From positions 186,001 through 250,000 of the forward strand of contig NZ_BDJB01000005.1 in the NCBI RefSeq assembly GCF_002117915.1: a stretch of 64,000 nt of DNA, given 5' to 3'. Shown one piece after another: positions 24,617-35,033 of this stretch (positions within the stretch are counted from its first letter, which is position 1; each line of letters starts with the position of its first letter). The notes beneath the pieces are model-generated. The model did no database searches. It was not told the DNA's origin and saw only the letters and a list, made by a program, of their open reading frames with translations. The position numbers were made by a program, and so were the translations under genes. The DNA is from Sphingomonas sp. TZW2008 (GTDB lineage Bacteria; Pseudomonadota; Alphaproteobacteria; Sphingomonadales; Sphingomonadaceae).

Positions 24617-26863
24617 ATGCGGATATGGGTGGCGGTGATCGGGGCGGGGCTGGCGATCTGGGCGAGCGGCGCGGTGGCTGAGCCGGGGACCAACCGCTCG
24701 GCCGGGGCAGCGGCGGGGCTGACGCTGGAACGCGTGTTTGCGAGCCCGGACCTGAACGGCGATCAGCCGCAGGCGCTGCGCCTGTCGCCCGACGGCACGC
24801 TGCTGACGTCGGTGCGGCCGCGCGCCGACGAGCGCAACCGCTTCGACCTTTGGGCGACCGACACGCGCACCGGCGCGTCGCGGATGCTGGTCGATTCACG
24901 CAAGATCGGCAGCGGGGCGGAGCTCTCCGAAGCGGAGAAGATGCAGCGCGAGCGCGACCGTTCGAAGACCGGCAAGGTCGGCATCCTCGACTACGACTGG
25001 TCACCCGATGGCCGGACGATCCTGGTCCCGATCGACGGCGAATTGTTCGTCGCGACGCTCGACGGTGCGGTACGCAAGCTCGAGGGGACGAAGGGCGCGC
25101 TCAACCCGGTGATCAGCCCGCGCGGCGGGCACGTGAGCTTCGTGCGCGACCAGAATCTGTGGGTGCGTGGCGCCGATGGCGGCGAAGCGCGCGCGATCAC
25201 CACCGGCGGCGGTGGCACGGTCCATTTCGGCGAAGCGGAGTTCGTCGCGCAGGAGGAGATGGGACGGCGCACGGGCTATTGGTGGTCGCCCGACGATCGC
25301 CTGATCGCCGTCGAACGCTTTGACGAGGCGCCGGTGCAGGTGTTCACCCGCGCGTCGATCGGCGCGGCGGGGACGAGCATCTATCAGCAGCGCTATCCGG
25401 CGGCCGGCGCGGCGAACGTGCTGGTCGATCTGTTCGTTTCCAAGCCCGACGGCAGCGGGCAGGTGAAGGTCGATTTGGGGCCGGACCGCGACATCTATCT
25501 GGCGCGCGTCGATTGGCTGCCCGACGGGTCGGCGCTGCTCGTCCAGCGCCAGTCGCGCGACCAGCGGACGCTCGACATGCTGCGCGTCGATCCGGCGACC
25601 GGCAAGGCGACGGTGATGTTCACCGAGCGGGCAGGCGAGAAGAGCTGGGTGAACCTCACCGACGCGTATCGCGCGCTGCGCGACGGCAGCTTCATCTGGC
25701 GCTCCGAACGCGATGGCTTCGGGCATCTCTACCGCTGGAAGGCAGGGAGTTGGGCTCAGCTGACGAAGGGTGACTGGTCGGTCGAGCAATTGGTCGCGGT
25801 CGACGAGCAGGCGGGCCGGCTGTTCTTCACCGGCAATCGCGACGGCGTGCTTGAGCGTCACCTCTACGTGCTCGACCTTGATAGGCCGGAAACGATCACG
25901 CGGCTGACCGAGTCCGGCTGGTGGCTCGCCGGCGCGACCGCCGATGCCACGGGCACGCGCTTCATCCTCTCGCGCTCGAACCCAAATCAGCCCAAACAGA
26001 CCTATCTGGCCGATGCGAGCGGCAAACGAGTGTCGTGGATCAACGAGAACTCGCTTACCGGTGCGCATCCCTACGCCCCCTATGTTGCGGCGCATCGGCC
26101 GACGCAGTTCGGAACGATCAAGGCCAAGGACGGCACGACGCTGCAGTGGCAGATGATCACGCCGGTGATGGAGAAGGGGCGCCGCTACCCCGTTTTCTTC
26201 CAGCATTATGGCGGGCCGCATAGTCAGGACGTGGCACGCGACTGGCCGGGCACGATGCCGCTGCGCCAGTATCTGGTGCAGCAGGGCTGGATCTTCTTTC
26301 AGATCGATAATCGCGGTTCGGCCAACCGCGGCAAGGCGTTCGAGGACGCGATCTGGCACGCGATGGGTTCGGTCGAGGTCAACGATCAGCTGGCGGGCGC
26401 GGCGTATCTGAAGACGCTGCCGTTCGTCGATGCGAGCCGGCTCGCGACCTATGGCTGGTCGTACGGCGGCTATATGACGCTGAAGATGCTGGAGGCGCAT
26501 CCCGGCGTCTTCGCGGCGGGCATCTCGGGTGCGCCGGTGACCGATTGGGCACTGTACGACACGCATTATACCGAACGCTATATGGGCGATCCGACGCGCG
26601 ACGCAGCGGCCTATGCCGCGTCGAGCGCGCTGCCCGATGCGGCCAAGGTCAGCGATCCGCTGCTGCTGATGCACGGCATGGCGGACGACAACGTGTTCCT
26701 CGACAACAGCACTGCGTTCGCGGCGCGGATGCAGGCGGCGAACCGGCCCTTCGAGATGATGCTCTATCCCGGCAAGGCGCACGGCGCGGCGCGTGACATC
26801 CATCCGTGGACGACGATGCTCGACTTCCTCGATCGCCACGTGAAGGCGAAGGGCACGAAGTAA
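24617..26863 (+). CDS. Secreted dipeptidyl peptidase IV-like S9 serine peptidase
   Basis: 748 residues with a signal peptide (about 1-21). An N-terminal beta-propeller with repeated WSPDGRTI/WSPDDRLI-type blades is followed by a C-terminal alpha/beta hydrolase. The nucleophile is in YGWSYGGYM, the Asp in HGMADDNVF and the His in GKAHGA, giving a complete triad. DPP4-type enzymes release N-terminal X-Pro dipeptides and act in the periplasm. Length fits the family (700-760 aa). It is probably monocistronic: a palindrome and asd follow. Confidence 0.93.
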   Translation: MRIWVAVIGAGLAIWASGAVAEPGTNRSAGAAAGLTLERVFASPDLNGDQPQALRLSPDGTLLTSVRPRADERNRFDLWATDTRTGASRMLVDSRKIGSGAELSEAEKMQRERDRSKTGKVGILDYDWSPDGRTILVPIDGELFVATLDGAVRKLEGTKGALNPVISPRGGHVSFVRDQNLWVRGADGGEARAITTGGGGTVHFGEAEFVAQEEMGRRTGYWWSPDDRLIAVERFDEAPVQVFTRASIGAAGTSIYQQRYPAAGAANVLVDLFVSKPDGSGQVKVDLGPDRDIYLARVDWLPDGSALLVQRQSRDQRTLDMLRVDPATGKATVMFTERAGEKSWVNLTDAYRALRDGSFIWRSERDGFGHLYRWKAGSWAQLTKGDWSVEQLVAVDEQAGRLFFTGNRDGVLERHLYVLDLDRPETITRLTESGWWLAGATADATGTRFILSRSNPNQPKQTYLADASGKRVSWINENSLTGAHPYAPYVAAHRPTQFGTIKAKDGTTLQWQMITPVMEKGRRYPVFFQHYGGPHSQDVARDWPGTMPLRQYLVQQGWIFFQIDNRGSANRGKAFEDAIWHAMGSVEVNDQLAGAAYLKTLPFVDASRLATYGWSYGGYMTLKMLEAHPGVFAAGISGAPVTDWALYDTHYTERYMGDPTRDAAAYAASSALPDAAKVSDPLLLMHGMADDNVFLDNSTAFAARMQAANRPFEMMLYPGKAHGAARDIHPWTTMLDFLDRHVKAKGTK

Positions 26864-26874
26864 AGCTTGTTGGC

Positions 26875-26894
26875 ACCGCCGCCGCGGCGGCGGT
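26875..26894. repeat. 20-bp perfect GC palindrome
   Basis: ACCGCCGCCGCGGCGGCGGT lies 12 bp after the DPP4-like stop and 35 bp before asd. Without a T tract it is not a standard terminator, but it could fold as a hairpin in the RNA. Confidence 0.45.
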
Positions 26895-26929
26895 AAGGCC
26901 GCGCACGATCTGAGTGAAGGACGGGTTCG

Positions 26930-27958
26930 ATGGGTTACCGGGTGGTGGTCGCAGGGGCGACGGGCAATGTCGGGCGCGAGATGGTCAACATCCTCGCCGA
27001 TCGCGAATTTCCGGCGGACGAAATCGCGCTGCTCGCCTCGTCGCGCTCGGTCGGCGAGCAGGTCGAATATGGCGACAGCGGCAAGATGCTCAAAGTGCAG
27101 AACATCGAGCATTTCGATCCCGCCGGCTGGGACATCGCGCTGTTCGCGATCGGCAGCGAGGCGACCAAGGTCTATGCGCCCAGGTTCGCCGCCGCGGGCT
27201 GCACCGTGATCGACAATTCGTCGCTCTACCGGATGGATCCGGACGTGCCGCTGATCGTACCCGAGGTGAATCCGGAAGCGATCGACGGCTACCGCGCGCG
27301 CAATATCATCGCCAATCCCAATTGCTCGACCGCGCAGATGGTCGTCGCGTTGAAGCCGCTGCACGATGCGGCAAAGATCACGCGCGTCGTCGTCTCGACC
27401 TATCAGTCGGTGTCGGGCGCGGGCAAGCAGGGGATGGACGAGCTGTTCGAGCAGAGCCGTAACATCTTCGTCGGCGACCCGGCCGAGCCCAAGAAGTTCA
27501 CCAAGCAGATCGCGTTCAACGTGATCCCGCACATCGACAGCTTCCTCGAGGACGGATCGACCAAGGAAGAGTGGAAGATGGTGGTCGAGACGAAGAAGAT
27601 CCTCGATCCGAAGATCAAGGTGACCGCGACGTGCGTGCGCGTGCCGGTGTTCGTCGGCCATTCCGAAGCGATCAACATCGAGTTCGAGAACGAGCTGTCG
27701 GCGGAGGACGCGCAGAAGATCCTGCGCGAGGCGCCGGGTATCATGCTGGTCGATAAGCGCGAGGACGGCGGGTACGTGACGCCGATCGAGTGCGTCGGCG
27801 AATATGCCACCTATGTCAGCCGCGTGCGCGACGATTCCACCGTCGACAACGGCATCGCTCTGTGGTGCGTCAGCGACAATCTGCGCAAGGGCGCGGCACT
27901 CAACGCGGTGCAGATCGCCGAGCTGCTGGGGCGGCGGCATCTGCAGAAGGGCGACTGA
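26930..27958 (+). CDS. asd: Aspartate-semialdehyde dehydrogenase
   Basis: 342 residues. It reduces aspartyl-4-phosphate to aspartate-4-semialdehyde with NADPH, feeding lysine/diaminopimelate, threonine and methionine synthesis. The NADP motif GATGNVGREM is at residues 9-18, the catalytic Cys132 is in NPNCSTAQM, and the substrate loop VSTYQSVSGAG is intact. It has normal length and a cytosolic location. A terminator-like hairpin follows (27991). Confidence 0.96.
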   Translation: MGYRVVVAGATGNVGREMVNILADREFPADEIALLASSRSVGEQVEYGDSGKMLKVQNIEHFDPAGWDIALFAIGSEATKVYAPRFAAAGCTVIDNSSLYRMDPDVPLIVPEVNPEAIDGYRARNIIANPNCSTAQMVVALKPLHDAAKITRVVVSTYQSVSGAGKQGMDELFEQSRNIFVGDPAEPKKFTKQIAFNVIPHIDSFLEDGSTKEEWKMVVETKKILDPKIKVTATCVRVPVFVGHSEAINIEFENELSAEDAQKILREAPGIMLVDKREDGGYVTPIECVGEYATYVSRVRDDSTVDNGIALWCVSDNLRKGAALNAVQIAELLGRRHLQKGD

Positions 27959-27990
27959 GGCCCGCAGGGGGCGATAGGGCGGGGGTACGG

Positions 27991-28006
27991 TGCCGCTTCG
28001 GCGGCG
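27991..28006. terminator. Short hairpin between convergent asd and emrB
   Basis: A 6-bp stem closed by a TTCG tetraloop (27991-27996 / 28001-28006) lies 32 bp after the asd stop and 8 bp from the emrB stop. There is no T tract, so it is a weak candidate. Confidence 0.3.
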
Positions 28007-28014
28007 GCATCGCG

Positions 28015-29595
28015 CTACTCGCTGTGGACGACTTCGACCTTGCCCTTGGGCTTCTGGAGCAGGAGCACCAATGGGACGGCAGCGAACGAGATCCAGCTCA
28101 TCAGGTAGAAATCGTCGAGATAGGCGATCATTGCCGCCTGCTTGTTGACCATACCATCGGCGAACGAGACTGCCGCGTCGGCGAGTGAGCCGAACCGGTC
28201 GAGCTGACCGAGGTCGAGGCCTGCGACGACGTTGCGCGTCACGTGCTGCGACAGATCGGCGTGGCTCGTCTGGATATTGCGCGCGAGCAGCACGGTAACC
28301 ATCGAGATACCGGCGGATTGGCCGATCGAACGGAACAGGTTGAGCAGGCTCGCGCCGTCGGTGCGGTACTTGCCGTCGAGCGTCGCGAAGGCGAGCGCGT
28401 TGAGCGGCATGAAGACGAGCCCCATGCCAAGGCCTTGGACGAAGCCCGCCGTGACGACCGGCCAGTAATCCATCTCGAGCGAGTAGCTCGCCATCTGCCG
28501 CAGCGAGATCGCAAAAATGACGAGGCCGGTCATGATGACGAGCCGCGTGTCGACCTTGCCCATCAGCTGCCCGGCAAGCCACATGGTGAACAGCACACCG
28601 ACGCCGCGTGGCGCCATCATCATCCCGGTGTCGACCACCGGATAGCCGAACAGGTTCTGCAGCATCGGCGGTAGCAGCGCCATCGGCGCCATCGTCGAGA
28701 TGCCGACGACGAGCATGAAGAACAGCCCGGTGACGAGATTGCGGTTGTGAAACAGCGCGCGATCGAACAGCGGCCGTGGCGCAGTGGCGAAATGAACGAT
28801 CGCCATCCAGGTGAAAGCAAGCGCGAGCAGCGCCTCGACGATCACCTCCCAACTGTCGAACCAGTCCTCGCTCTGGCCGCGGTCGAGCATCAGCTGGAAC
28901 GCCGCGACCGCGACGCCGAGATAGACGAAGCCGGCGAAATCGAACGATCGGCGCGCCTTGGGCCGGCTCGGCAGCAGGAACCACAGGATCGCGAAGGTGA
29001 GGATGCCGACCGGCACGTTGACGTAGAACACCCAGCGCCAATTGTAGCTCTCGGTCAGCCAGCCCCCGAGCACCGGGCCCATGATGGGTCCGACCATGAC
29101 GCCCATGCCCCACACGCCCATCGCCTTCGCTGCGCGCTCGGGCGGGTTGATATCCAGCATCGAGGTTTGCGAGAGCGGGTTGATGAATGCGGCAAACACG
29201 CCTTGGAAGACGCGGAAGACCACCATTTCTTCGAGGCTGGTAGCGATGCCGCAGAGCATCGAAGCGATGATGAAGCCACCCACCGCGACGAGGAACAGAT
29301 TGCGGCTGCCGAACCGGTCGGACAGCCAGCCCGTCGCGGGCAGCGCGATCGCCGTCGCGACGATGTAGCTCGTCAGCACCCAGGTGACGGTGTCGACCGT
29401 CGCGCTAAGGCTGGTCTGCATGTGCGGCAGCGCGACGTTGGCGATCGTGGTGTCGAGGATCTGCATGATCATCGCACCCATGATGCCGATCGTCAGCAGC
29501 CCGCGGTTTTTCGTCGCGAGCAGTGGCTGCCCCAGCGCGGGGGCGGCTGGCGTCGCCGCGCGCGGCGTGGTGGAGGACGCGGCGGCGCTCGCCAT
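28015..29595 (-). CDS. DHA2-family drug efflux MFS transporter (EmrB-like)
   Basis: 526 residues with 14 predicted membrane helices, as in EmrB. The motif region IMQILDTTIANVALP in helix 1 and the SWILTSY-like segment VTWVLTSYIVATA are typical of DHA2 exporters, as are GSRNLFL and the GPxxGGWL motif C (PVLGGWLTE). It should pair with the EmrA-like adaptor encoded 1 bp upstream to move hydrophobic compounds across the envelope, driven by protons. It is part of a marR-emrA-emrB operon. Confidence 0.92.
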   Translation of the reverse strand: MASAAASSTTPRAATPAAPALGQPLLATKNRGLLTIGIMGAMIMQILDTTIANVALPHMQTSLSATVDTVTWVLTSYIVATAIALPATGWLSDRFGSRNLFLVAVGGFIIASMLCGIATSLEEMVVFRVFQGVFAAFINPLSQTSMLDINPPERAAKAMGVWGMGVMVGPIMGPVLGGWLTESYNWRWVFYVNVPVGILTFAILWFLLPSRPKARRSFDFAGFVYLGVAVAAFQLMLDRGQSEDWFDSWEVIVEALLALAFTWMAIVHFATAPRPLFDRALFHNRNLVTGLFFMLVVGISTMAPMALLPPMLQNLFGYPVVDTGMMMAPRGVGVLFTMWLAGQLMGKVDTRLVIMTGLVIFAISLRQMASYSLEMDYWPVVTAGFVQGLGMGLVFMPLNALAFATLDGKYRTDGASLLNLFRSIGQSAGISMVTVLLARNIQTSHADLSQHVTRNVVAGLDLGQLDRFGSLADAAVSFADGMVNKQAAMIAYLDDFYLMSWISFAAVPLVLLLQKPKGKVEVVHSE

Positions 29596-29596
29596 G

Positions 29597-30676
29597 TCAG
29601 CGGGCTCCGGTGTCGATCTTAACGTCGGTCGACAGGCCGGCGATCAGCGGCCGCGCGGGCTTGCCCTCGATCGCGATCCGGACCGGCACGCGCTGCGTCA
29701 CCTTGACCCAATTGCCGTTGGCATTCTGTGCCGGCAGGACCGAGAATTCGCTTCCCGTGCCCGCTCCGATCGACTGGACGCGCCCGCGCACCGTCATGCC
29801 GGGATAGGCGTCGAGGGTGAGCTCGGCAGGCTGGCCGACGCGCATGTGATCGAGATCGGTCTCCTTGAAGTTCGCCTCTACCCACGCCGCGTCGCTGACG
29901 ACGAGGCTGAGCGCCGGAACGCCCGAGGGCGTGATGTTGCCGATCTGCAGCCGGCTGGTCTGGCTGACGACGCCGTCCTTGGGCGCGCGGACGGTGGTGC
30001 GCGCGAGATCGAACGCCGCCTTCTCACGCTTCGCCAGCGCGACCTGGATCGCGGCGGGCTGGCCCGAGCCACCGCCCGAGCCGAGCTGCTGCCGCGCGCG
30101 GGCGGCGGATGCCTCGGCGGTTGCGATCTTCGCCCGTGCCGCCGCGACATCCTGCACCGCGGCGTCGAAGCTGGCGCGCGTCGTGAAGCCGCGCTTCATT
30201 AGCGCGTCCTGCCGCGCATAGGTCGCCTGCGCGAGCGTCAGTTCGGCGCGCGCGCTCTGGATGTCGGCGGCGGCGCTGCCCGTGTCGGTCGCCATCGTCG
30301 CGACCTGGACCCGCGCGGTGGCGAGATCGGCGTCGGCCTGCGCGAGCGCGATGCGATAGGGCTCGGGATCGATGCGGAACAGGACGTCGCCAGCCTTCAC
30401 CCGCTGGTTCTCGCGCACGTTCACCGCGACGATCCGTCCCGACACGTCGGGGCTGACTGAGACCATGTCCTGCTGCACATAGGCGTTGTCGGTCGAGATG
30501 TAGCGACCGGAGGTAAGGTAGAAGTAGCCGCCGAGCGCCGCGATCAGGATCGGTACCACGAACATCAGCGCGAGCCGCAGCCAGCGCCGGCGCGGCGGCG
30601 ATGCCGCAGCGGCGACGGGATCGAGCGTCATCGGCTTGTCTGCGACGAACTCGCGGGTGGGATCGGCATCAGCCAT
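29597..30676 (-). CDS. HlyD/EmrA-type membrane fusion protein
   Basis: 359 residues. One N-terminal membrane helix (about 33-52) is followed by a periplasmic adaptor: a lipoyl-like half (VSPDVSGRIVAVNVRENQRV), a long alpha-helical hairpin (about 115-200, Ala/Arg-rich), the second lipoyl half and a beta-barrel. It links the MFS pump to an outer-membrane channel, not encoded here. Its ATG overlaps the marR end by 8 bp. Confidence 0.92.
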   Translation of the reverse strand: MADADPTREFVADKPMTLDPVAAAASPPRRRWLRLALMFVVPILIAALGGYFYLTSGRYISTDNAYVQQDMVSVSPDVSGRIVAVNVRENQRVKAGDVLFRIDPEPYRIALAQADADLATARVQVATMATDTGSAAADIQSARAELTLAQATYARQDALMKRGFTTRASFDAAVQDVAAARAKIATAEASAARARQQLGSGGGSGQPAAIQVALAKREKAAFDLARTTVRAPKDGVVSQTSRLQIGNITPSGVPALSLVVSDAAWVEANFKETDLDHMRVGQPAELTLDAYPGMTVRGRVQSIGAGTGSEFSVLPAQNANGNWVKVTQRVPVRIAIEGKPARPLIAGLSTDVKIDTGAR

Positions 30677-31115
30677 TGGCAGCCTCCATCGCGTCGACCG
30701 GATCGATCAGGTTTTCGCGAATTTGGTTGAGCATCGCCGTCATCTCGTCGACCTTGGCAATCGGGATGCCACGCAGCGTCTGCTTCATCAGGTCGCTCGC
30801 CGTGGCGTGCAGTTCCTCGATCACGGGATGCGCCTTCTCGGTGAGGAACAGCTGCCAGGCGCGACGATCGCGCGGGTCGCGGCGGCGCTCGACGAGCCCA
30901 GCGTCCTCCATCCGGTCGATCAGGCGGCAAAGCGTGATCGGCTCCACCTCGAGCAGATCGGCGAGCCCGCCCTGATTGATCCCCTCATGCCGGCTGATGC
31001 CGAGCAGCGCCTTCCACTGCGCACGTGTTGCGCCATGCTGGCGCGCGCGCTCGTCGAAGCGGCGGCGTAGCAGACGCGCTGTATCACTAAGCAGGAAACC
31101 GAAGGTATCTGTCAT
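30669..31115 (-). CDS. MarR-family transcriptional regulator
   Basis: 148 residues with the winged helix-turn-helix core (a LADLLEVEPITLCRLIDRME recognition segment, then RRRDPRDRRAWQLFLT wing). MarR proteins are dimeric repressors released by phenolic or lipophilic ligands. As first gene of the marR-emrA-emrB operon it most likely represses the pump and itself. A perfect palindrome lies 13 bp upstream of the start and overlaps a -10-like sequence. The ATG at 31115 (MTDTFGF) starts the family match. Confidence 0.92.
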   Translation of the reverse strand: MTDTFGFLLSDTARLLRRRFDERARQHGATRAQWKALLGISRHEGINQGGLADLLEVEPITLCRLIDRMEDAGLVERRRDPRDRRAWQLFLTEKAHPVIEELHATASDLMKQTLRGIPIAKVDEMTAMLNQIRENLIDPVDAMEAANG

Positions 31116-31128
31116 GCGCCGACATATA

Positions 31129-31142
31129 ATAAGCAGGCTTAT
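31129..31142 (-). promoter_or_regulatory. Probable MarR operator
   Basis: Perfect 14-bp palindrome ATAAGC-AG-GCTTAT, 13 bp before the marR ATG. Read leftward, its end overlaps TATTAT (31126-31131), a good -10 box, so a bound repressor would block polymerase. AT content is clearly higher than the surroundings. Confidence 0.6.
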
Positions 31143-31221
31143 CGAGGGAAAGAGGTTTGACGTTGTGGCGTGACCGTCGCAGCGTGGCGCGCGACAACAG
31201 CAGGGCAAGCGGAGAGCGGCG

Positions 31222-31665
31222 ATGGTGGCGATGACAGGGGGGTGCCAGTGCGGCCGCGTGCGCTACACAGCCGACGTCACCGACGACGACGCGTATCTGT
31301 GCCATTGCCGGATGTGTCAGCGTGCGACCGGCGGCGTTTCGATCGCGTTCAAGAGCGTCCCCGCCGCGGCACTGCGTTGGGAAAGCGAACCCGACTGGTA
31401 CCAATCGTCACCGATCGCCCGCCGCCCGTTCTGCGCGCGATGCGGCACGCCGCTGGGCTTCGCGTTCCTGGCCGACGCCGAGAACGTCGACATCACCGTC
31501 GGCAGCTTCGACGATCCCTCGCGCCTCCGCCCGACGCACCATTATGCCGCCGAAAGCATGCACGAGGCATGGATCGACACACGAGACTTGCCACGGACGC
31601 GTAGCGACGAGAATGTGGCCGTCAACGAGCGCTGGATCGAGGCCTGTGGCAGAATACCCGATTGA
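31222..31665 (+). CDS. GFA family (glutathione-dependent formaldehyde-activating type) zinc protein
   Basis: 147 residues. Cys ligands appear in the family order: GGCQCGRVRY near the start, CHCRMCQ around residue 27, and FCARCGTPL around residue 71, for two zinc sites. The family is named for Gfa but most members are of unknown role. The start could be 31222 or the ATG 9 nt later. The stop lies 20 bp inside the next gene. Confidence 0.88.
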   Translation: MVAMTGGCQCGRVRYTADVTDDDAYLCHCRMCQRATGGVSIAFKSVPAAALRWESEPDWYQSSPIARRPFCARCGTPLGFAFLADAENVDITVGSFDDPSRLRPTHHYAAESMHEAWIDTRDLPRTRSDENVAVNERWIEACGRIPD

Positions 31666-32407
31666 AAAGCATGTGTTCGCAAGCTTCGACGGTGTCGAGC
31701 TAGCCTGGCAGGAGATGGGGGCGGGGCGCCCCGTGATCCTCATCCACGGCTATTTCTCCGACGCGGACACGAACTGGATCCGCTACGGCCATGCGGCGGC
31801 CGTGGCGGCGAAGGGCTGCCGCGTCATCATGCCCGACCTGCGCGGGCACGGCGCGAGCGCCAAGCCGCACGATCCGGCGAGCTATCCGCCCGATGCGCTG
31901 GCGCGCGACGGCCATGCGCTCGTCGCGCATCTCGGGCTCCAGGATTATGATCTTGGCGGCTACTCGCTCGGCGCGCGCACGACGGCGCGGATGCTGGCGA
32001 CGGGGGCAACGCCGCGCCGCATCGTCTTCTCGGGTATGGGGCTCGAGGGATTGACGATGGCGGAACGCCGCGCGGGGCATTTCCGCCATATCCTTACCAA
32101 CCTCGGCAAGCACGAGCGCGGCAGCCCTGCCTGGCTGGCGGAAGCTTTCCTCAAGACGACTGGCGGCGATCCGGTGGCGCTGCTCGGCGTGATCGACACG
32201 TTCGTATCGACGCTGCCCGACGTCGTCGCCGGGTTCGATCGGCCGGCGATCGTGGTCAACGGTGTCGATGACGACGACAATGGTTCCGCCGCGGCGCTGG
32301 CGGCGCATCTGCCCGACGCCACGCTGGTCGAGGTGCCGGGTAACCATATGAGCGCGGTGGTGAAGCCCGAACTGGGGCAGGCGATCGCGACGTTCCTCGC
32401 GGGTTGA
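31646..32407 (+). CDS. Alpha/beta hydrolase
   Basis: 253 residues. The oxyanion region PVILIHGYFSD, the MPDLRGHGAS strand, the nucleophile elbow GGYSLGART and a C-terminal GNHMSAV with the catalytic His form a complete alpha/beta-hydrolase set. The substrate cannot be read; esterase or lactonase activity is likely. The GTG at 31646 overlaps the GFA gene by 20 bp; no better start precedes the conserved region. Confidence 0.85.
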   Translation: MAEYPIEKHVFASFDGVELAWQEMGAGRPVILIHGYFSDADTNWIRYGHAAAVAAKGCRVIMPDLRGHGASAKPHDPASYPPDALARDGHALVAHLGLQDYDLGGYSLGARTTARMLATGATPRRIVFSGMGLEGLTMAERRAGHFRHILTNLGKHERGSPAWLAEAFLKTTGGDPVALLGVIDTFVSTLPDVVAGFDRPAIVVNGVDDDDNGSAAALAAHLPDATLVEVPGNHMSAVVKPELGQAIATFLAG

Positions 32408-32461
32408 CCGCTGATCACGGCGGTTCCAGTGTGTCGGCATAACGACACACCGAGGTTCTTC

Positions 32462-34315
<1,854 letters not shown>

Positions 34316-34325
34316 TTGCTGGACC

Positions 34326-34364
34326 AAAAAGCGTATAGGGGCGCCGAGACAAGGTGGGCGCCCC
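34326..34364 (-). terminator. Terminator for the leftward Ala/Lys/Pro-rich gene
   Basis: An 8-bp stem (34338-34345 / 34357-34364, 11-nt loop) followed, in the minus direction, by TATACGC and TTTTT (34330-34326). It lies 35 bp after the stop at 34400 and also separates the gene from the convergent M2 peptidase. Confidence 0.55.
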
Positions 34365-34399
34365 CGCGGGAATGACTGCGCGGCATCACGCGCGACGGT

Positions 34400-34924
34400 T
34401 TATTCCGGGATCGTATTCTCGTCGGCGATGCCGGCGTTGAACGACTTGGTCGCATCGGTGCCGTCGGGCGTGTGCGCATGATCAGCAGTGTTGTCGACCG
34501 GCTTGGCCTTTCCGCCATCCTTGCCCGCAGCCGTTGATCGCGGCGTCGATCCACGTAGCGACAGGAGCGCCGCTGTCGCCGCTGCGCCTACAGCGGCCAG
34601 GCCACCGGCGATCGCGGCCTTGTTCTTCCAGCCGGCGCTCTTCTCGGGCGTGGCCGCGGCTTTCGGGCGCGTGGGGCGCTTGGGGGCCGGGGTTGCGCGC
34701 TTGCTCGACCGCGGCTTCGGGGGCGCGACGGCAGTTTTCTTGGTCGTCGATGCCGTATCGGACGCGGCGGCTGCGGCAGGCTTGCGGCGCGGCTTCGGCG
34801 CGCTGGCCGTGGGCGTGCCGGCGGACGACGCCGTCGCTGGCTTGGCCGGGCTCGTCTTGCGCGGCGCGCGGCGGGCACGCGGCTTGGGCGTGTCGGCGGG
34901 CGGTGTATCTTCGGTATCGGCCAT
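34400..34924 (-). CDS. Ala/Pro/Lys-rich protein with one membrane-spanning segment (hypothetical)
   Basis: 174 residues. Residues 1-105 are a low-complexity, strongly basic Ala/Pro/Lys/Arg/Thr region resembling histone H1-like tails; residues about 108-128 (AAIAGGLAAVGAAATAALLS) could span the membrane; the tail is acidic. The basic half might bind nucleic acid or the inner membrane surface. The family is not recognised. Start chosen at MADTEDTPP with AAAAGGGGAGC upstream. A GGAAAC-17-CGTTAC sequence 34-62 nt upstream resembles a general-stress ECF promoter. Confidence 0.6.
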   Translation of the reverse strand: MADTEDTPPADTPKPRARRAPRKTSPAKPATASSAGTPTASAPKPRRKPAAAAASDTASTTKKTAVAPPKPRSSKRATPAPKRPTRPKAAATPEKSAGWKNKAAIAGGLAAVGAAATAALLSLRGSTPRSTAAGKDGGKAKPVDNTADHAHTPDGTDATKSFNAGIADENTIPE

Positions 34925-34957
34925 CACTTGCTCCCCTTTTCGAGCTTCGTCGGCGGG

Positions 34958-34986
34958 GTAACGCAACGGCACGGCGAAACGTTTCC
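34958..34986 (-). promoter_or_regulatory. Possible EcfG-type (general stress response) promoter
   Basis: Minus-strand GGAAAC (34981-34986), 17-nt spacer, CGTTAC (34958-34963). The alphaproteobacterial EcfG consensus is GGAAC with CGTT after about 16-18 nt; the fifth base of the -35 differs. Confidence 0.3.
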
Positions 34987-35033
34987 TGCGGTGCGTGCGT
35001 GGGAACCATCCGCGCCCGCACCGCAAGGCCCGA

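Noticed and set aside
25001-29113. A 1370-codon open frame on the minus strand
   Set aside because: It is antisense to the DPP4-like peptidase and asd and runs through emrB in another frame. The translation is Arg/His/Gly-rich with no domain sense, the usual by-product of high third-position GC.
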